A stretch of DNA of 64,000 nt. Source: WTKG01 sp963735005 (GTDB taxonomy: Bacteria; Actinomycetota; Actinomycetes; Actinomycetales; Demequinaceae). The notes under the pieces are model-generated. The model did no database searches. It was not told the DNA's origin and was given only the letters and a program-made list of their open reading frames with translations. A program made the position numbers and the translations under genes. This document shows, in pieces, positions 1 through 8,797 of this stretch. The stretch covers positions 372,001-436,000 of the forward strand of contig CAVTJA010000010.1 of assembly GCA_963735005.1 (NCBI GenBank). The letters are read 5' to 3'. Positions within the stretch are counted from its first letter, which is position 1; the number at the start of each line of letters is the position of its first letter.

Positions 1-307
1 GCCCCGTGATGCGGCCGTCGCCGCCCGGGATGTAGCCCACGTGCGCGCGGCCGTGGAACGGGATCAGGTGGTGCTCGCACATCGAGTACAACTCGATGTC
101 CTTGACAAGGATCATCTCGTGGTGCCCAAGCTCGAACACCGCAGACAGCACGTCGGCCGGATCCTGGTCGAGCCCCGCGAAGAACTCTTCGTAGGCCCGG
201 GCCACACGGCTTGGAGTGTCCTTGAGGCCGTCGCGCTGCGGGTCCTCGCCAATCGCGGCGAGAATCTCGGCGACCGCCGCCTCGATGCGCTCCTTGTCCA
301 CGGGCAT
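1..307 (-). CDS. folE: GTP cyclohydrolase I, N-terminal part (cut by window edge)
   Basis: This gene encodes GTP cyclohydrolase I, which turns GTP into dihydroneopterin triphosphate, the first step of folate synthesis. Only the first 102 codons are present; the rest lies beyond base 1. The visible zinc/active-site motif is SMCEHHLIPFHG, with Cys77 and His80 matching the family zinc ligands, followed by AHVGYIPGG. The ATG at 305-307 lies only 5 bases after the ftsH stop, so folE is probably co-transcribed with ftsH, as in M. tuberculosis. No separate promoter is visible. Confidence in identity is high. Confidence 0.93.
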   Translation of the reverse strand, partial: MPVDKERIEAAVAEILAAIGEDPQRDGLKDTPSRVARAYEEFFAGLDQDPADVLSAVFELGHHEMILVKDIELYSMCEHHLIPFHGRAHVGYIPGGDGRITG

Positions 308-312
308 GGCGC

Positions 313-2202
313 CTACTTCGATGCCTTCGGGGCGCGCCGCGCGGTGGGCGTCGGCTTGGAGGTCCACGGCTTACGCGCGGGGATGCGCTTGACCTTGGCG
401 AAGATCTCGGCGAGACGTTCCTGGAGGATCGTCTCCTGTTCGAGCAGTTCCTCGGCGAGGGTGTCAAGTAGCTTGCGGTTGTTCTTGAGGGCAAGCCGCG
501 CCTCCGCCACCGCGTTGTCCATGAGCGTGCGCACCTCGGAGTCGATCGTCGACGCGACGGACTCCGAGTAGTCGCGCTCGTGGCCCACGTCGCGGCCAAG
601 GAAGACTTCGCCGGAGCCCGCGCTGTGACGCACCGCGCCGATGGCTGGGCTCATGCCGTACTCCGTCACCATGGTGCGCGCGGTCTCGGTGGCCTGGGCG
701 ATGTCGTTCGAGGCGCCGGTGGTGGCGTCGCCGAACACGATCTCCTCCGCCACACGGCCGCCCATGCCGTACGCGAGCGAGTCGAGAAGCTGGTTGCGAC
801 TCTTCGAGTAGCGGTCCTCGGTGGGCATGACCATCGTGTAGCCAAGCGCGCGCCCGCGCGGCAGAATCGTCACCTTGGTGACGGGGTCCGTGTGGTTGAG
901 CGCCGCCGCCACTAGCGCGTGCCCGCCCTCGTGGTAGGCCGTGACCCGCTTGTCGTGGTCGTTCATGATGCGCGTGCGCTTCTGCGGGCCAGCGATCACG
1001 CGGTCGATCGCCTCGTCCACCTCGGACACGCCGATCTGCTTCTTGTCGCGGCGCGCGGTCAGCAGCGCAGCCTCGTTGAGCACGCTCGCGAGGTCCGCTC
1101 CGGTAAAGCCGGGCGTCCGGCGCGCGACGGCCTCGAGGTCGACCTCGGCCTTAATCGGCTTGCCCTTCGCGTGCACCTCAAGCACCTTGGTGCGGCCCTT
1201 GAGGTCGGGCGCGTCCACTCCCACCTGGCGATCGAAGCGGCCGGGGCGCAGCAGCGCCGGGTCGAGGATGTCGGGACGGTTGGTCGCCGCGATCAGAATC
1301 ACGTTGGTGTTGAGGTCGAAGCCGTCCATCTCCACCAGCATCTGGTTGAGCGTCTGCTCGCGCTCGTCGTGACCGCCGCCAAGGCCGGCGCCGCGGTGGC
1401 GGCCGACGGCGTCAATCTCGTCAACGAAGATGATCGACGGGGCGTTTTTCTTGGCGTTCTCGAAAAGGTCGCGCACGCGGCTAGCGCCGACGCCCACGAA
1501 CATCTCGACAAAGTCGGAGCCCGAGATCGAAAAGAACGGCACGCCCGCCTCGCCTGCGACCGCGCGGGCCAGCAGCGTCTTACCGGTTCCGGGAGGACCA
1601 TAGAGCAGCACGCCCTTGGGGATCTTGGCGCCCACCGCCTGGAACTTGGCCGGCGTCTCGAGGAACTCCTCGATCTCGCGCAGCTCCTCGACCGCCTCGT
1701 CCACGCCCGCGACATCCTCGAACTTGACGGTGGGGGTGTCCGGCGTGACAAGCGTCGCCTTCGACCGGCCGAACTGCATGATGCGCCCGCCGCCGCCCTG
1801 CATGTTGGCGAGCAGCACCCAGAAGATCACGAGCAGCAACAACAGTGGCACGAAGGTGAACAGGAGGGTCGACCACGGGTTGCCCTGCGGCACCTCAACG
1901 GTCCAGCCCTGGCTTGGGTTCGCCGCGGCGACAGCCGCGACGACGTCGGCGCCCTGCGGCTCGAGGTAGAAGAAGCGGACGCGCTTGCCATAGTCCGGGT
2001 GTTCCTCGGTGAGCGTGAGCTCGACGCGCTGGTCGTAGTCCACGATTTTGGCCTGCTCCGCGGCGCCGGACGCGAGCAGCGCCAGACCCTCCGAGGTATC
2101 GACGTCGGTGGTCGGGGTCGACGTGAGGGCCGACGTGAGGTAGATCGCGGCGGACACACCCACGGCGACAAAGAGGAAGACTACGAGGCGGCGACGGTTC
2201 AT
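313..2202 (-). CDS. ftsH: ATP-dependent zinc metalloprotease FtsH
   Basis: FtsH is a membrane-anchored AAA+ protease that degrades misfolded or regulated membrane and cytosolic proteins. The 629 residues show an N-terminal membrane helix (about 6-25), a short extracytoplasmic domain, and a second helix (about 111-134). The AAA module follows, with Walker A GPPGTGKT (202-209), Walker B IIFVDE (about 257-262) and the second region of homology ending RPGRFDRQ. The peptidase has the zinc motif HEGGH (424-428). The tail is short and basic. It sits downstream of hpt with a 66-base gap and just upstream of folE. Length and domain order are normal for the family. Confidence 0.96.
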   Translation of the reverse strand: MNRRRLVVFLFVAVGVSAAIYLTSALTSTPTTDVDTSEGLALLASGAAEQAKIVDYDQRVELTLTEEHPDYGKRVRFFYLEPQGADVVAAVAAANPSQGWTVEVPQGNPWSTLLFTFVPLLLLLVIFWVLLANMQGGGGRIMQFGRSKATLVTPDTPTVKFEDVAGVDEAVEELREIEEFLETPAKFQAVGAKIPKGVLLYGPPGTGKTLLARAVAGEAGVPFFSISGSDFVEMFVGVGASRVRDLFENAKKNAPSIIFVDEIDAVGRHRGAGLGGGHDEREQTLNQMLVEMDGFDLNTNVILIAATNRPDILDPALLRPGRFDRQVGVDAPDLKGRTKVLEVHAKGKPIKAEVDLEAVARRTPGFTGADLASVLNEAALLTARRDKKQIGVSEVDEAIDRVIAGPQKRTRIMNDHDKRVTAYHEGGHALVAAALNHTDPVTKVTILPRGRALGYTMVMPTEDRYSKSRNQLLDSLAYGMGGRVAEEIVFGDATTGASNDIAQATETARTMVTEYGMSPAIGAVRHSAGSGEVFLGRDVGHERDYSESVASTIDSEVRTLMDNAVAEARLALKNNRKLLDTLAEELLEQETILQERLAEIFAKVKRIPARKPWTSKPTPTARRAPKASK

Positions 2203-2268
2203 GGTGTCAAAAGCCTACGCGAGCGAGGGACTCGCCGTGGACTCCTTCGCGCGGGGCGTAGCGCGTGC

Positions 2269-2823
2269 CTAGTCCTCGGCGTACACATGGGGCGCGAGCA
2301 CCGCGACGTACGGCAGCGTGCGGTAGTGCTCGGCATAGTCAAGGCCGTAGCCCACGACGAACTTGTTGGGGATGTCGATCCCGACGTACTTGACGTCAAC
2401 GTCGACCTTGGCGGCGTCGGGCTTGCGCAGCAACGCAGCCACCTCTACCGAGGCGGCGCCGCGCGAGCGCAAGTTGCCCAGCAACCAGGACAGCGTGATG
2501 CCGGTGTCGATGATGTCCTCGACGATCAGCACGTGGCGGCCAGACAGGTCCGCATCGAGATCCTTGAGGATGCGCACGACGCCGGAAGACTTTGTCCCGG
2601 ATCCGTAGGACGACACCGCCATCCAGTCCATCTCGACGTGGGGGTCAAGCCGCCGCGACAAGTCGGCCATCACCATCACTGCGCCCTTGAGGACGCCCAC
2701 GAGGAGAAGCTTAGTGAAGTCGTAGTCCGCCCGGATTTCGGTGGCCATTCGGTCAAGCGCGGCGTCGATCTGTTCGGTTGTGGCGACTATCTCAGTGAAG
2801 TCCTTGGAGAGTTCGGTTGTCAC
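2269..2823 (-). CDS. hpt: Hypoxanthine phosphoribosyltransferase
   Basis: This purine salvage enzyme joins hypoxanthine or guanine to PRPP, giving IMP or GMP. The 184-residue protein carries the type I PRPP loop LIVEDIIDTGIT (about 99-110) and the upstream LLLVGVLKGA stretch typical of HGPRT. The GTG start overlaps the tilS stop (GTGA), which fixes the start and implies translational coupling to tilS. The tilS-hpt-ftsH order is conserved in actinobacteria and also in Bacillus. Nothing about the protein is unusual. Confidence 0.95.
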   Translation of the reverse strand: MTTELSKDFTEIVATTEQIDAALDRMATEIRADYDFTKLLLVGVLKGAVMVMADLSRRLDPHVEMDWMAVSSYGSGTKSSGVVRILKDLDADLSGRHVLIVEDIIDTGITLSWLLGNLRSRGAASVEVAALLRKPDAAKVDVDVKYVGIDIPNKFVVGYGLDYAEHYRTLPYVAVLAPHVYAED

Positions 2824-3833
2824 TGGTCATCGCTTTCCGTCTTGCGGATCGGGTTACCCACGATCAGCCTGCCATACTCGCGCCGCGCCTCGTACCCACC
2901 CGGGAGCGCCACTGACCCCTGGCCACGGTAGTTCGTCACAAGCTGGTCCATCGCCTTCACGTGCGCCTGGGTGACGGGCCCCGCACCGCGGCTTTCCGCG
3001 AGCATCTTGAGCATTCGGCCGCGAATAGCCTCGGGCAGCTCGGCAAGCATCTCGCACGGCCATTCGTCGGCGGATGCCGGGGTCTTGCCGCCCCGCGACA
3101 TGCGGGCCCTCGCCTGCCGGTCAAGCTCGTCGGCGTCGGCCTGAAGCAACGCGGCGGAGCGGGCGAGCCCGGGCACGACGCCGGCGCCCAGCACGTCCGC
3201 TAACGCGGGCATCACCTTGCCGCGCAGGGCGGAGCGCTTGGGGCCGCCGTCGGGAAGGTTGGTGGGGTCGTACCACGGCTTGAGGTCGAGCGCATTGCAG
3301 GCCGCGACCGTCTCGCGCCGGCGGATGCCAAGGAACGGCCGGATGATGTTGCCGCGCCGGGGTGGGATGCCCGCGAGCGCGCGTGCGCCGGAGCCACGGG
3401 CGAGCGCGAGCAATACGGTCTCGGCTTGGTCGTCCATCGTGTGGCCCGTGAGGATGTGTGGTGTGCGGCCGCCTTCCTCGGCGACCACGCGCTCGATCGC
3501 CTCGTACCGCGCCTTGCGCGCCGCCGCCTCGACGCCGCCGTCGCGGCCCACCTTGACCTTCTCGATGCGCACGGTCGCGATGCCCGCCAGCCGGCACTGG
3601 TGTAGCGCGTGGTTCGCGACGCGGTCGCTACCAGCCTGAAGCGCGTGGTCCACGATCACTGCTCCGACCACGTAGCCCTCGGTGCGCGCCACGAACGCCG
3701 TGGCGGCCGCGAGCGCGAGCGAGTCGGGCCCGCCCGAGCACGCGACCCACAGCCGGGCGCCGATCTCGACGCCCTCGACCGCCTCGCGGACGGCGCTGCG
3801 CGTCGCAGCCACCGCGGGGTGCGGCCCGGTCAC
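2820..3833 (-). CDS. tilS: tRNA(Ile)-lysidine synthetase
   Basis: TilS adds lysine to the wobble cytidine of tRNA-Ile(CAU), so the tRNA reads AUA and is charged with isoleucine. The 337-residue protein has the N-type PP-loop SGGPDS at 33-38 and the downstream GHTMDDQAETVLL segment typical of the family. The C-terminal part is short, as in other actinobacterial versions. The GTG start has a GGAG-like ribosome site upstream. The stop overlaps the hpt start by 4 bases. The gene lies 24 bases after dacB, so one operon dacB-tilS-hpt-ftsH-folE is likely. Confidence 0.94.
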   Translation of the reverse strand: MTGPHPAVAATRSAVREAVEGVEIGARLWVACSGGPDSLALAAATAFVARTEGYVVGAVIVDHALQAGSDRVANHALHQCRLAGIATVRIEKVKVGRDGGVEAAARKARYEAIERVVAEEGGRTPHILTGHTMDDQAETVLLALARGSGARALAGIPPRRGNIIRPFLGIRRRETVAACNALDLKPWYDPTNLPDGGPKRSALRGKVMPALADVLGAGVVPGLARSAALLQADADELDRQARARMSRGGKTPASADEWPCEMLAELPEAIRGRMLKMLAESRGAGPVTQAHVKAMDQLVTNYRGQGSVALPGGYEARREYGRLIVGNPIRKTESDDQ

Positions 3834-3857
3834 GCCTTGCTCCAGGTCATAGGCCCA

Positions 3858-5273
3858 TTATCCGCATCCACACGCGGCAATCGCACGCACGAACTTGTCG
3901 ATCGCCGCGCGCGGGGCGTCCTGACCGTACGGCATCTCGTCCGCGAGCACCGAAAACGCGAGCCACCGGCCGTCCGCCGTGAGGACTGTCCCGCTCAGGC
4001 TGGTAACACCTGACAGGCTGCCGGTCTTCGCGCGCACCATCCCCGCGGAATTGCCGTCGAGGCGCTCCGCGACGGTGCCGGATAGGCCGGAGACCGGCAG
4101 GCGACGCAGCACGTCGTCAAGCGCGGGGTCGGTCGCGAAGAACACCAGGAGCTCCGTCACCGCCGCCGCCGTCAGGCGCGACCCACGGGAGAACCCGGAG
4201 CCGTCGTCGAGCACGACGCCGTCGAGCTTCATCCCGGACGCCCGGGCCACCTTGAGCGCTCGCGCCGTGCCCCGGTCGGTGGTGCCGGGGCCGCCAGATT
4301 CGATCGCGAGCACCATCGTGAGGTCCTCGGCGATGGTGTTGTCGGAGTAGTGGAGCATATGCGTGAGCACGTCGAGCATCGGGGCGCTCTGGACCGCGGC
4401 GAGGGTCTTCGCGCCCTTACCCACGCCGCCAGCCTCGACCGAGACGACCTTGATGCCGCGCTCTTTGAGGCGCTTGGCGAAGGTCTCGGCCGCGTTCATG
4501 CTCGGGTCCGGCCACCGCGGCGGGTACTCGCCGCGCGACATCTTCCCCACGTTGACCGCCATCCCGGTCACGGGCGCGACGTAGCCGCCGTCGATGGCGC
4601 TGCTGGGCCATGCGGGGTTCACCGGTGGGCCCACAAAGGCACTGTCGTCCATGACCAACTTGACGCGGTCCACGCCCGCGGCCGTAAGCCCGATCACCGT
4701 CTCGTCTGCCAGGTCCGCGAGCCCCGCGTAGCCGTTCGCGCCCTGAACGACGTCGCCGTGGCCGTAGTCTGCGGCGAGCATCATGTCGCCGCCTGCCACC
4801 AGCGAAATGGTGGTCGCGCCGCCCTTGCGCGGCCCCTTCCAGTCCACGCGCGTCTCGAGCGTGAAGTCGGGGCCAAGCCCCAGATACACGCCGGCGGCCG
4901 TCATGAGCTTGGCGTTCGACGCTGGAATCTGCTGGTCCGACGCCTGCACCGCGGCAAGCACCTCGCCCGTCTCGATGTCCACCACGGAGATGCCCACCGA
5001 GCCGCTCGTGCGCGAGTCAGCGAGTAGCTTCTCCGCGAGGGCCTGGATGTCCGATGCCCGCGGGATTGGAGCGTCGGCGTTCACCAGGGGCGTGGGGGCG
5101 GCGGCGGCGCGGGGCGCGGCGGTCGCGGCGGTGGGGAACGGCGCGGGCGGTACGGGCACAGGGTCGTCGGTGATCCAGCCGGGGACGACGTCGCGCGCAT
5201 CGGCGTACGCGTAGCCGCCCGCCAACGCCGCGAGCACCACCACGGTGACTGTCGCGATCACGAACCTGCGCAC
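3858..5273 (-). CDS. dacB: D-alanyl-D-alanine carboxypeptidase/endopeptidase (PBP4 family, S13)
   Basis: This low-molecular-mass penicillin-binding protein trims D-Ala or cuts cross-links in peptidoglycan outside the membrane. The 471 residues begin with a hydrophobic signal/anchor (about 4-24) and a Pro/Ala-rich linker. The three active-site motifs are visible: SNAK (Ser119, Lys122), SDN within HYSDNTIAED, and KTG at about 416-418. I chose the GTG at 5271-5273 because it directly precedes the signal sequence and follows an AAAGGGGG ribosome site. Longer in-frame extensions would run antisense through ppa. The gene is divergent from ppa and probably heads the tilS-hpt-ftsH-folE operon. Mycobacteria have a homologue in the same position. 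Confidence 0.93.
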   Translation of the reverse strand: MRRFVIATVTVVVLAALAGGYAYADARDVVPGWITDDPVPVPPAPFPTAATAAPRAAAAPTPLVNADAPIPRASDIQALAEKLLADSRTSGSVGISVVDIETGEVLAAVQASDQQIPASNAKLMTAAGVYLGLGPDFTLETRVDWKGPRKGGATTISLVAGGDMMLAADYGHGDVVQGANGYAGLADLADETVIGLTAAGVDRVKLVMDDSAFVGPPVNPAWPSSAIDGGYVAPVTGMAVNVGKMSRGEYPPRWPDPSMNAAETFAKRLKERGIKVVSVEAGGVGKGAKTLAAVQSAPMLDVLTHMLHYSDNTIAEDLTMVLAIESGGPGTTDRGTARALKVARASGMKLDGVVLDDGSGFSRGSRLTAAAVTELLVFFATDPALDDVLRRLPVSGLSGTVAERLDGNSAGMVRAKTGSLSGVTSLSGTVLTADGRWLAFSVLADEMPYGQDAPRAAIDKFVRAIAACGCG

Positions 5274-5330
5274 CCTCGCCCCCTTTCTATGCGCCACACT
5301 AGTAGCAGCCACCAGCCCTCGAAGGAAACC

Positions 5331-5837
5331 ATGGAATTCGACGTCACTATTGAGATCCCCAAGGGGAGCCGCAACAAGTATGAGATCGACCACGCGACCG
5401 GACGCATCAAGCTTGACCGGATGCTCTTCACCTCGACCCGCTACCCAGACGACTACGGATTCATCGACGGGACCCTGGGCCAGGACGGCGACCCGCTCGA
5501 CGCGTTGGTGCTGCTTGAGGAGCCCACGTTTCCCGGTTGCCTGATCCGGTGCCGCGCGCTTGGCATGTTCCGCATGCGCGACGAGGCCGGCGGTGACGAC
5601 AAGGTCCTGTGCGTGCCCGTGGGCGACCAGCGCGCCGCGTGGCGCCGCGAGCTGACCGACGTCAGCGACTTCCACCGCCTTGAGGTTCAGCACTTCTTCG
5701 AGGTCTACAAGGACCTCGAGCCCGGCAAGTCCGTCGAAGGCGCCCACTGGGTTGGCCGCGACGAGGCCGAGGCCGAGATCACCGCAAGCTTCCTGCGCGC
5801 CAAGGGCACGTCCTTCGAGGCCGGCCACCACCCGTAA
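5331..5837 (+). CDS. ppa: Inorganic pyrophosphatase (family I)
   Basis: This soluble enzyme hydrolyses pyrophosphate to two phosphates and so pulls biosynthetic reactions forward. The 168-residue protein has the family I metal-binding signature DGDPLDALV plus the YPDDYGFI and KDLEPGK segments of the active site. The ATG at 5331 is chosen because of the GAAGGAA ribosome site just before it. It is divergent from dacB and ends in a hairpin shared with the converging NlpC/P60 gene. A second, membrane-bound pyrophosphatase (hppA) is encoded at 40937-43318. Confidence 0.97.
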   Translation: MEFDVTIEIPKGSRNKYEIDHATGRIKLDRMLFTSTRYPDDYGFIDGTLGQDGDPLDALVLLEEPTFPGCLIRCRALGMFRMRDEAGGDDKVLCVPVGDQRAAWRRELTDVSDFHRLEVQHFFEVYKDLEPGKSVEGAHWVGRDEAEAEITASFLRAKGTSFEAGHHP

Positions 5838-5845
5838 ACATGAAA

Positions 5846-5879
5846 GCCCCGCCCGACGCTGAGGGTCGACGGGCGGGGC
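5846..5879. terminator. Bidirectional hairpin terminator between ppa and the NlpC/P60 gene
   Basis: A 10-bp perfect GC stem pairs 5846-5855 with 5870-5879 around a 14-base loop. On the minus strand it is followed by TTT. The hairpin lies between two converging stop codons, so it probably ends both transcripts. Confidence 0.75.
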
Positions 5880-5894
5880 GGTCCATGGTTCGGG

Positions 5895-7334
5895 CTACGG
5901 GCGCCCGACGTACGGCATCATGTCCCCGCGGTGCCAGTTGCGCCAGTCACGCTTCTGGATGCCGTAGGTCGATGATCCTTCGACGATGATGTTGTGTCCG
6001 ATGTAGATGGCCGTGTGATACATCCGGTCAGGGTCCGTGTGGTAGCCCCAGAACATCAAGTCACCGGGACGCCTGCTGCTGTAGCTCACGTGACCCACCG
6101 CGGGGTAAATCGTCCGCGACGACCGCGGGATCGCATAGCCAGCGTTCTGCCACGACACGTGCGCGAGGCCGGAGCAGTCGTACGCTTTGGGGCCCAGGCC
6201 GCCACTCTTGTACTTCTTGCCAACCTGGGACAACGCGAAGTCCGCCGCGGCCTGACCCTCATCGGACGACGAGTAGGACTCGCCTTCGCTCGAGGGCTTT
6301 GTCTTCGTCTTGGTGGGCTTCGGCGTGGGCGTGGACGTCTCGGTCGGGGTCGAAGTCTCGGTGGGAGTAGACGTCTCGGTGGGCTTTGGTGTCTTGGTCG
6401 TCGTGGGCGTCGAGGTCTCGGTCGCTGTGGGGGTGGGGTTGTTCTTCTCCTCCTCCTCGCGCTTGCGCTTCTCCTCCGCCTTGCGCTCGGCCTCTTCGCG
6501 CTCCGCCTGCTTCTTCTCGGCGGCGCGACGCTCGCGCGCCTCGCGGTCGGCGGCGAGGCCAGCCTGGCGCTGCGCCTCGAGCGCCTCCGAAGTGTGCTGC
6601 AGCTGCGAGAGCCGGGTGATCAGCTGGCCGCGGGTCTCCTCCGCGTCGGCGATGGCCTGCTTGGCCGCCGCCTCGGCGTCGGCGGCGGCGTCGTAGGCGG
6701 CCGCGGATTCTTGCTCCGCGGTGATCGCGGCGTCGGCAGCGTCCTGGGCATATTGGCGCATGGTGCGCGCCACGAGTTCGGCCGCGCGCACGCGCTCGAC
6801 GATCACCTGCGCGTCTGTCGAGGCGCGCTCCTGGCCCTCCATGCGCGAGATGACGTCATCGAAGCCGTCCGCGCTCATCAGCGCCTCGAGCGAGCCGAAA
6901 CTCTGGCCGTCGCGGTAGGCGGCCATCGCGAGAATCGCGAGGTTGCCGCGCGCCTCCTCGAGCGAACGCTCGGCCTCGGCGGCGCGGTTGTTCGCGGCGA
7001 ACAGCTGACGCTGGGCCTCGACGTTTGCCCACTGGGCGTCCGAGTAGTTTTCCTCGGCCAGGCGGGCCGCGACGTCAGCTTTATAAAGGGCATCTTCAAG
7101 ATCGACGATCGCCTTGTCGAGTTGCTTGACGGAAGACGCCGCGTTGGCGGCGGCGGCCTTGGCTGCGGCGACCTCGTCCGCACCCGGATAGCTCGAGGCG
7201 TTTGCCCGCAGTGTGGGGTTTGCAAAACTGAAGGCGGTGACGACTAGAGCAAGGGCGCACGCGAAAGCGACGCGCTGACGCATCGTCAATCCGCTACGCG
7301 CGGCGGCAATAGCTCCGCCGACCGTGTTAACCAT
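5895..7334 (-). CDS. Secreted NlpC/P60 peptidoglycan endopeptidase (RipA-like)
   Basis: This is a predicted secreted D,L-endopeptidase that cleaves peptidoglycan stem peptides, as RipA does at division. The order is: signal sequence (about 20-37), a long Ala/Glu-rich coiled coil (about 50-290), a Lys/Glu-rich stretch, a Thr/Pro/Glu tract with repeated TPTETS units, and a C-terminal NlpC/P60 domain. The catalytic Cys is in YDCSGLAHV (about residue 387) and the His in YHTAIYIG (about 440). I prefer the ATG at 7334, which has GAAGGTGG eight bases upstream; GTG codons at 7346 and 7355 are alternatives. The Thr/Pro tract probably spans the wall or is a glycosylation substrate (inference). Confidence 0.9.
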   Translation of the reverse strand: MVNTVGGAIAAARSGLTMRQRVAFACALALVVTAFSFANPTLRANASSYPGADEVAAAKAAAANAASSVKQLDKAIVDLEDALYKADVAARLAEENYSDAQWANVEAQRQLFAANNRAAEAERSLEEARGNLAILAMAAYRDGQSFGSLEALMSADGFDDVISRMEGQERASTDAQVIVERVRAAELVARTMRQYAQDAADAAITAEQESAAAYDAAADAEAAAKQAIADAEETRGQLITRLSQLQHTSEALEAQRQAGLAADREARERRAAEKKQAEREEAERKAEEKRKREEEEKNNPTPTATETSTPTTTKTPKPTETSTPTETSTPTETSTPTPKPTKTKTKPSSEGESYSSSDEGQAAADFALSQVGKKYKSGGLGPKAYDCSGLAHVSWQNAGYAIPRSSRTIYPAVGHVSYSSRRPGDLMFWGYHTDPDRMYHTAIYIGHNIIVEGSSTYGIQKRDWRNWHRGDMMPYVGRP

Positions 7335-7462
7335 GATCTGAACCACCTTCGTCACTAGTCGGCCCTGAATGCCAAAGCCGCCGTGCCGAACACCACTCCC
7401 CAGCCAGCAATGTCCCTATTTCGATGCTAGGTGAACGGGTTTCCGGCGTGAACCTCGCTCGT

Positions 7463-7478
7463 GTGAGATTCGTCTCAC
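7463..7478. promoter_or_regulatory. Palindrome GTGAGA-TTCG-TCTCAC between NlpC/P60 and metX
   Basis: A 6-bp perfect inverted repeat surrounds TTCG in the 263-base divergent region. It could be an operator or an RNA hairpin with a stable UUCG-type loop. I see no other riboswitch-like structure in this region. Confidence 0.4.
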
Positions 7479-7597
7479 CCGAGTCATAAGCGCGCGCAAG
7501 CCCGTCGCACACTTCCCCCAACGTATCGACACCCGCTTGAGTGCCAAGGCGGCTCGGTAGCAGGTCCCGCGCGGGGTGCCCTAGGGTTGTTGGCGGC

Positions 7598-8797
7598 ATG
7601 GATGACGACGGAATCGAAACCGACGCGTGGGCCGCGGACGAAGGCCCGGGCGCGAGCGCGCCCATCCCCGCCTCCGCAGCGTGGACGGAGGGCGACGAGC
7701 CCGGCCGTCGGCAGTTCGCGGACCTTGGCGACATTCCCCTTGAGGCCGACCCGCTCGGAGTGCTGCCCAACGTGCGCGTTGCGTACGAGACCTGGGGCGA
7801 GCTGAACGCCGCCGGCGACAACGCGATCTACGTTGCGCACGCCCTCACCGGCGACTCTCACGCGACCGGCGCGGCGGGCCCCGGCCACCACACCGGCGGC
7901 TGGTGGAACGGCATGGTCGGCCCCGGCAAGCCCGTGGACACCGACCGCTACTACGTGGTGTGCGCCAACGTGCTGGGAGGCTGCCAGGGAACCACGGGCC
8001 CTGCGAGCGCCCACCCGGCTGACGGCAAGCCGTGGGGCTCGCGATTCCCGTACGTCACCATGCGGGACCTCGTCACCGTCGAGATCGCGCTCGCCGACCA
8101 CCTGGGCGTCAAGTCCTGGAAGATGATCACCGGGCCGTCCATGGGCGGAATGCGAGCCATCGAGTGGTGCGTCATGGCGCCCGGCCGCGTGCGCGGTATC
8201 GCCCCCGTCGGCGCTACGGCGGCCGTCACCGCCGACCAGATCGCCTGGTCGACCGCGCAGATTGCGGCGATTAAGGCCGACCCGAACTTCAACAACGGCG
8301 ACTACTACGACGCCGCGCCGGGGCATGGCCCGCACGTGGGCATGGGCATCGCGCGCATGATCGCGCACACGACGTACCGCTCCGAGGGCGAGCTCGCCGC
8401 GCGGTTCGGCCGTTCCTACCAGGGAGACGAAGACCCGATTGGCAAGGGCGGCCGCTTCGCGGTGCAGTCCTACCTTGAGCACCACGCGCGCAAGCTGGCG
8501 CTGCGGTTCGACGCGAACACCTACATCCGCCTGGCGCAGGCGATCCAGTCGCACGACGTGGGCCGCGGCCGCGGGGGCGTCGAGAAGGCGCTCACTGGAG
8601 TGAACGTGCCCGCGCTCATCGTGGCCGTCGACTCCGACCGCCTCTACCCCGTCAAGAACTCCGAGCTGCTTGACAAGCTGCTCGTGGGCTCGAACGGCGT
8701 GAAGCTCGTGCACTCCGACGTGGGCCACGATGGCTTCCTCGTGGAGTCGGGCCAGCTGAACGCACTTGTCAGCACCTTCGTGGAGGGACTCTCGTGA
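7598..8797 (+). CDS. metX: Homoserine O-acetyltransferase
   Basis: MetX acetylates homoserine with acetyl-CoA, the committing step of direct-sulfhydrylation methionine synthesis. The 399-residue alpha/beta hydrolase fold has the nucleophile motif GPSMGGM (Ser181), the LGGCQGTTGP loop, an Asp in VAVDSDRLYP, and the catalytic His in VGHDGFL. The N-terminal 35 residues are an acidic extension ahead of the core. The ATG at 7598 is chosen because sequence resembling the family begins shortly after it. The stop overlaps the cysQ start. Placement next to cysQ and cysC suggests a sulfur-amino-acid cluster. Confidence 0.94.
   Translation: MDDDGIETDAWAADEGPGASAPIPASAAWTEGDEPGRRQFADLGDIPLEADPLGVLPNVRVAYETWGELNAAGDNAIYVAHALTGDSHATGAAGPGHHTGGWWNGMVGPGKPVDTDRYYVVCANVLGGCQGTTGPASAHPADGKPWGSRFPYVTMRDLVTVEIALADHLGVKSWKMITGPSMGGMRAIEWCVMAPGRVRGIAPVGATAAVTADQIAWSTAQIAAIKADPNFNNGDYYDAAPGHGPHVGMGIARMIAHTTYRSEGELAARFGRSYQGDEDPIGKGGRFAVQSYLEHHARKLALRFDANTYIRLAQAIQSHDVGRGRGGVEKALTGVNVPALIVAVDSDRLYPVKNSELLDKLLVGSNGVKLVHSDVGHDGFLVESGQLNALVSTFVEGLS

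Noticed and set aside
919..2931. A 670-codon open frame on the plus strand, opposite ftsH and hpt
   Set aside because: It is antisense to two clear genes, with no recognisable domains or ribosome site. Long mirror frames are normal in GC-rich DNA. The same applies to similar frames at 12331-13569, 35851-37416 and 41291-43066.
5274..5831. An N-terminal extension of dacB to 657 residues
   Set aside because: The added part runs antisense through ppa and precedes the signal sequence. A GTG with a strong ribosome site at 5273 explains the start.
6300..6440. A repeat array in the NlpC/P60 gene as a possible CRISPR
   Set aside because: The repetition encodes an in-frame Thr/Pro/Glu tract. There are no fixed-length repeats with unique spacers and no cas genes.
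7335..7597. A SAM or c-di-AMP riboswitch before metX or the NlpC/P60 gene
   Set aside because: I could not find the conserved cores of either riboswitch; only a short palindrome is visible.
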